A stretch of DNA of 64,000 nt from Pontibacter anaerobius (lineage in GTDB: Bacteria; Bacteroidota; Bacteroidia; Cytophagales; Hymenobacteraceae), in contig NZ_JAPFQO010000012.1 of assembly GCF_026241195.1 (NCBI RefSeq), positions 1-64,000 on the forward strand, written 5' to 3'. The notes beneath the pieces are model-generated. The model was given only the letters and a program-made list of their open reading frames with translations. It was not told where the DNA came from and did not search any database. The translations under genes and the position numbers were made by a program. Of this stretch, positions 61,430 to 64,000 are shown piece by piece (the first letter of the stretch is position 1; each line of letters starts with the position of its first letter).

Positions 61430-63991
61430 CTACTGCCCTACCACAAAAACGGCATTCCCGAACAGCAGCTTACCGCCTTGCCAGAAACCACGGAACAGCG
61501 GGTTATCAGCCAGGTAGATAACTTGCCCGCGGCCCAAATCCTGTGAACCAAGTATAAGCGCGTCTTTCAGGTTCTCCTTTGCCTCCTGGCCAACATAACC
61601 AGCGGCGTAGTTGTCCTTTTTCAACACCCCTACATTCCAGCCTTTCTCCAGGAAATTGAAGGTGTCGGCCGAGCGAATAAGCGCAAAGTAACTATCGCCA
61701 TAGCCAAAGGCCAATGGATGCGTTTTGTCCAGGTCCACGCGGTAAATACTGCCTTGCACCTCCTCTGCTAAAGCCTCACGCTCTCTTGAGGCGTAGGAGC
61801 GCAGATTCTTGTATGGGTCATCGTTTTTGCCAGTGTCTTTTTTCGCCTCTTTCTCTTCAGAATCTGCACCTTTTTTCTTCAGATCGATTCCTTTTTTACC
61901 AGCCAGGAAACCGGCTGCACTCTCCAAAGCGATCAATTTGCCGCCACCGCGCACCCAGTCCTGCACCTTCTCCAGCGTTTTCTCGTCCAGCACCTTGGCA
62001 TAAGAGCCGGTAGGCAGGATCAACACATCAAACTCCTGAAGCGGCACCTGGCTAAAGTAGGAGGTATTTAGTACGGTAACCGGATAATTGATTTGCTGCT
62101 CAAAGTAATGCCATACTTCTCCGAAACCGTAAGGTGAAACGCCTTCGCCTGACAATAGAGCCACTTTTGGCATTTTCAGGTAGCGCACGTTGCCGGAGCC
62201 AAAGTCAGCGCCGCTGCTCACAAAGCCGGTGTTGGTGGCACCAAGCTGCACCCCGTGCTTTTGCGCCAGATCACGCACCACTGTATCAAACTTATCGCCC
62301 AACCGCTCATTTCCGGTGCGCGTAATAATCAGCGTACCTGCATCATAGGTAGTGCCATTTATTTCAAACGGACGCTCCGCCATGCGTACTTTCACGTTCT
62401 GCTGCATCAGCTGCGTGGCAAATTTCAGGTCCTGCACACTTTTCCAGCTGGCCAGGTAGGCGTATGGTTTTTCGATGCTGATGGCGGCAGCCTCAGCGGT
62501 AGCCGGCTTTGTTTTGCTCATGTCCACTTTTCCCTTCACGGCATAGGCCTGTACCCCGTAGGCATAAGGCAGTGCCCAGGAGGTAATGTCGTAAGTCAGG
62601 GAATCTTCCAGGGTAGATTTTGGCTCGAACAGCACTTTCACCAGCACAGACTTCGGCTGGTACATGCTGATCACCACATCCTGCGGCGCCAGGTCCAAGC
62701 GTTCGGTTTTGCCGTTGCTGTAGTTATAGCCTCTCAAAGATCCTTTTTTACCCGCATAGCCAAACTGTATCCCCTGCTGCGTCAGATAATCGGTCAGCAT
62801 GTTCAGGTTGCCGGCCCCGTTCTCCCCGCTCTTTATCACAAAGGATTTATACTCGCCCTCCGGATCGCGGAGGCTGTTGTCGTAGTACTTGCGGAACTCC
62901 TGCTTCAGTTGGTCAGCCTTTTCGGAAGTGGCTTTAATGGTTGCCTCACTGGCCGCCACATGGTGTGCAATGCGGTCAGCCAGGGTCAGGGTATCACCGT
63001 CCGATTTCTTGTAAGCCAACCCTGCACGGCCCGAGCCGCCCTGCTCATAGGTCATGCCGATGGCACCGTTGTAAGTCGGCCAGGTATCACCGTAGCTCGG
63101 GTAAAACAAGTCGAAGCTTTCGCGGGTAAAGTATAACCAGTTGTTCTTGTCGAAGTACTGGCGGTTATACTCACCGATGGTATTCTGGAACTGGCGCTGC
63201 CATGGGGTGATACTTTCGTGGAACGGTTTGGCCGCCGGCGAGAAATAGTAAGGCGACTCCGCGCCCATCTCATGGAAATCGGCGTGCACCTGCGGCAGCC
63301 AGTTATTGTACACTTTAAGGCGCTGCTTCGACTCCACCTGCGTTTGCCAGGCCCAGTCGCGGTTCAGGTCGAAGTAATAATGGTTTGGTCTGCCGCCCGG
63401 CCATGGCTCCCAGTGCTCCCAGGCATAAGGCGAGGCATTGCCGCCCCGGTTAGATGCCTGCTTGTACCACTGCACGTAGCGCTCGCGGCCGTCCGGGTTC
63501 ACTACAGGGTCAAGTATAACTACAGTATTCTGCAGCCACTGCTTGCTTTGTGCATTCTGTGGGTTCACCAGGTCGTACAGCACCTGCATCACCGACTCCG
63601 AGCTTACCGACTCGTTGCCGTGCACGTTGTAACTGAGCCATACGATGGCCGGCTGCTCGCCCTGCACCGTCCCCTGCTGCAGGTTAGCCTGGCGCAAGTT
63701 GTTCTCCCGGATCTGCTCCAGGCGCGGCAGGTTCTCATCGGAGGCTACATAAACCAGCACCAGCGGGCGCCCCTCGTAGGTGCGGCCATACTCCTCCACT
63801 TTTAAACGGGAGGGAGCCTGTGCGGCCAGGTGGTTCACATAATCCAGGATGCGGTTTTGGGTGGTGAACTGCTCGCCCAGTTCATAGCCAAGGAATTGCG
63901 CCGGCGACTGCAGTTGCTGCTGCGCCACGGCAGCCTGCACACTCAGTAACACCAGCCATAAAGCGGCAATACGCTTTAGCTTTTTTATCAT
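61430..63991 (-). CDS. Secreted M14-family zinc carboxypeptidase with C-terminal amidotransferase-like domain
   Basis: Exported peptidase of 853 residues. The signal peptide ends at about 23 (AAVAQ). The M14 domain (about 40-380) has zinc ligands His124 and Glu127 in YNVHGNES, the substrate-binding region NPDGRERY (about 165-172), the third ligand His236 or His240 in VHADFHEMG, and a later GMTYEQGG stretch where the catalytic Glu is expected. The C-terminal half (about 560-853) has VALLSGEGVSPYGFGEVW and resembles a class I glutamine-amidotransferase-like fold, common in large Bacteroidota M14 proteins. Likely digests extracellular protein. Complete, nine bases from the window end. Confidence 0.9.
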   Translation of the reverse strand: MIKKLKRIAALWLVLLSVQAAVAQQQLQSPAQFLGYELGEQFTTQNRILDYVNHLAAQAPSRLKVEEYGRTYEGRPLVLVYVASDENLPRLEQIRENNLRQANLQQGTVQGEQPAIVWLSYNVHGNESVSSESVMQVLYDLVNPQNAQSKQWLQNTVVILDPVVNPDGRERYVQWYKQASNRGGNASPYAWEHWEPWPGGRPNHYYFDLNRDWAWQTQVESKQRLKVYNNWLPQVHADFHEMGAESPYYFSPAAKPFHESITPWQRQFQNTIGEYNRQYFDKNNWLYFTRESFDLFYPSYGDTWPTYNGAIGMTYEQGGSGRAGLAYKKSDGDTLTLADRIAHHVAASEATIKATSEKADQLKQEFRKYYDNSLRDPEGEYKSFVIKSGENGAGNLNMLTDYLTQQGIQFGYAGKKGSLRGYNYSNGKTERLDLAPQDVVISMYQPKSVLVKVLFEPKSTLEDSLTYDITSWALPYAYGVQAYAVKGKVDMSKTKPATAEAAAISIEKPYAYLASWKSVQDLKFATQLMQQNVKVRMAERPFEINGTTYDAGTLIITRTGNERLGDKFDTVVRDLAQKHGVQLGATNTGFVSSGADFGSGNVRYLKMPKVALLSGEGVSPYGFGEVWHYFEQQINYPVTVLNTSYFSQVPLQEFDVLILPTGSYAKVLDEKTLEKVQDWVRGGGKLIALESAAGFLAGKKGIDLKKKGADSEEKEAKKDTGKNDDPYKNLRSYASREREALAEEVQGSIYRVDLDKTHPLAFGYGDSYFALIRSADTFNFLEKGWNVGVLKKDNYAAGYVGQEAKENLKDALILGSQDLGRGQVIYLADNPLFRGFWQGGKLLFGNAVFVVGQ

Positions 63992-64000
63992 GATGTTTTT

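Noticed and set aside
1..64000. CRISPR array, rRNA or tRNA genes, prophage or insertion sequence with transposase
   Set aside because: I looked for regularly spaced repeats, rRNA and tRNA cloverleaf features, and transposase or phage proteins and saw none. The repeats present are irregular hairpin mosaics rather than spaced arrays.

Overview
This 64 kb window is chromosomal DNA of a Bacteroidota bacterium, most likely of the Cytophagales/Hymenobacteraceae type (Pontibacter-like). The evidence is the gene content: a TonB-dependent receptor paired with a DUF4249-type lipoprotein, bacillithiol-linked YpdA, a WbqC-family protein, and secreted M61, M14 and M28 peptidases. Several promoters also match the Bacteroidota TTTG-N19-TAnnTTTG pattern. 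The genus is inference. I see no rRNA, tRNA, phage, CRISPR array or transposase.

Layout. 117-11272: an NtrC-type response regulator and histidine kinase, divergent from a MacAB-TolC-like efflux operon that has an M61 peptidase inside it. A sigma-54-like promoter and two dyads 22 bp apart lie between them. 12078-15202: TonB receptor plus lipoprotein. 15457-25450: CPBP protease, purine nucleoside phosphorylase, SppA, RarA, AI-2E and EamA transporters, DEAD-box helicase. 26384-33887: DOPA dioxygenase/YpdA operon, an acetyltransferase, tandem fatty-acid desaturases, a secreted protein, dihydrolipoyl dehydrogenase. 34092-46634: TPR protein, M23 peptidase, FabG, VWA protein, acetyltransferases, pseudouridine synthase, small hydrolase, porin-like protein, TsaC, LpxL-like acyltransferase. 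46754-57932: WbqC protein, ClpC, a second AI-2E protein, M28 peptidase, an AT-rich Mrr-like endonuclease, a nuclease/phosphatase, PriA. 58235-63991: small membrane protein, DASS transporter, DinB-like protein, M14 carboxypeptidase.

The most unusual content is between the genes. Six long mosaic repeats (about 0.5-0.75 kb) at 11290, 21085, 25665, 34840, 42245 and 60705 are built from short hairpins joined by conserved linkers. All six sit in the same orientation, just 3' of a gene. A related free-standing hairpin family keeps a TGGCGC...GTGYC frame while its central stem changes with compensation on both sides. The heptamer AAGTATA/TATACTT occurs, by eye, about 140-150 times on both strands, in genes and intergenic DNA, against about 8 expected by chance. 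It is nearly absent from the probably acquired mrr-like gene and sparse in clpC, lpdA and fabG. A 170 bp MITE-like inverted-repeat element lies at 54921-55090.

Regulation visible in the sequence: the likely sigma-54 switch of the efflux operon, a hairpin inside that operon, a perfect dyad upstream of ypdA-ygiD, a roughly 170 nt leader on the DEAD-box helicase gene, and many rho-independent terminators.
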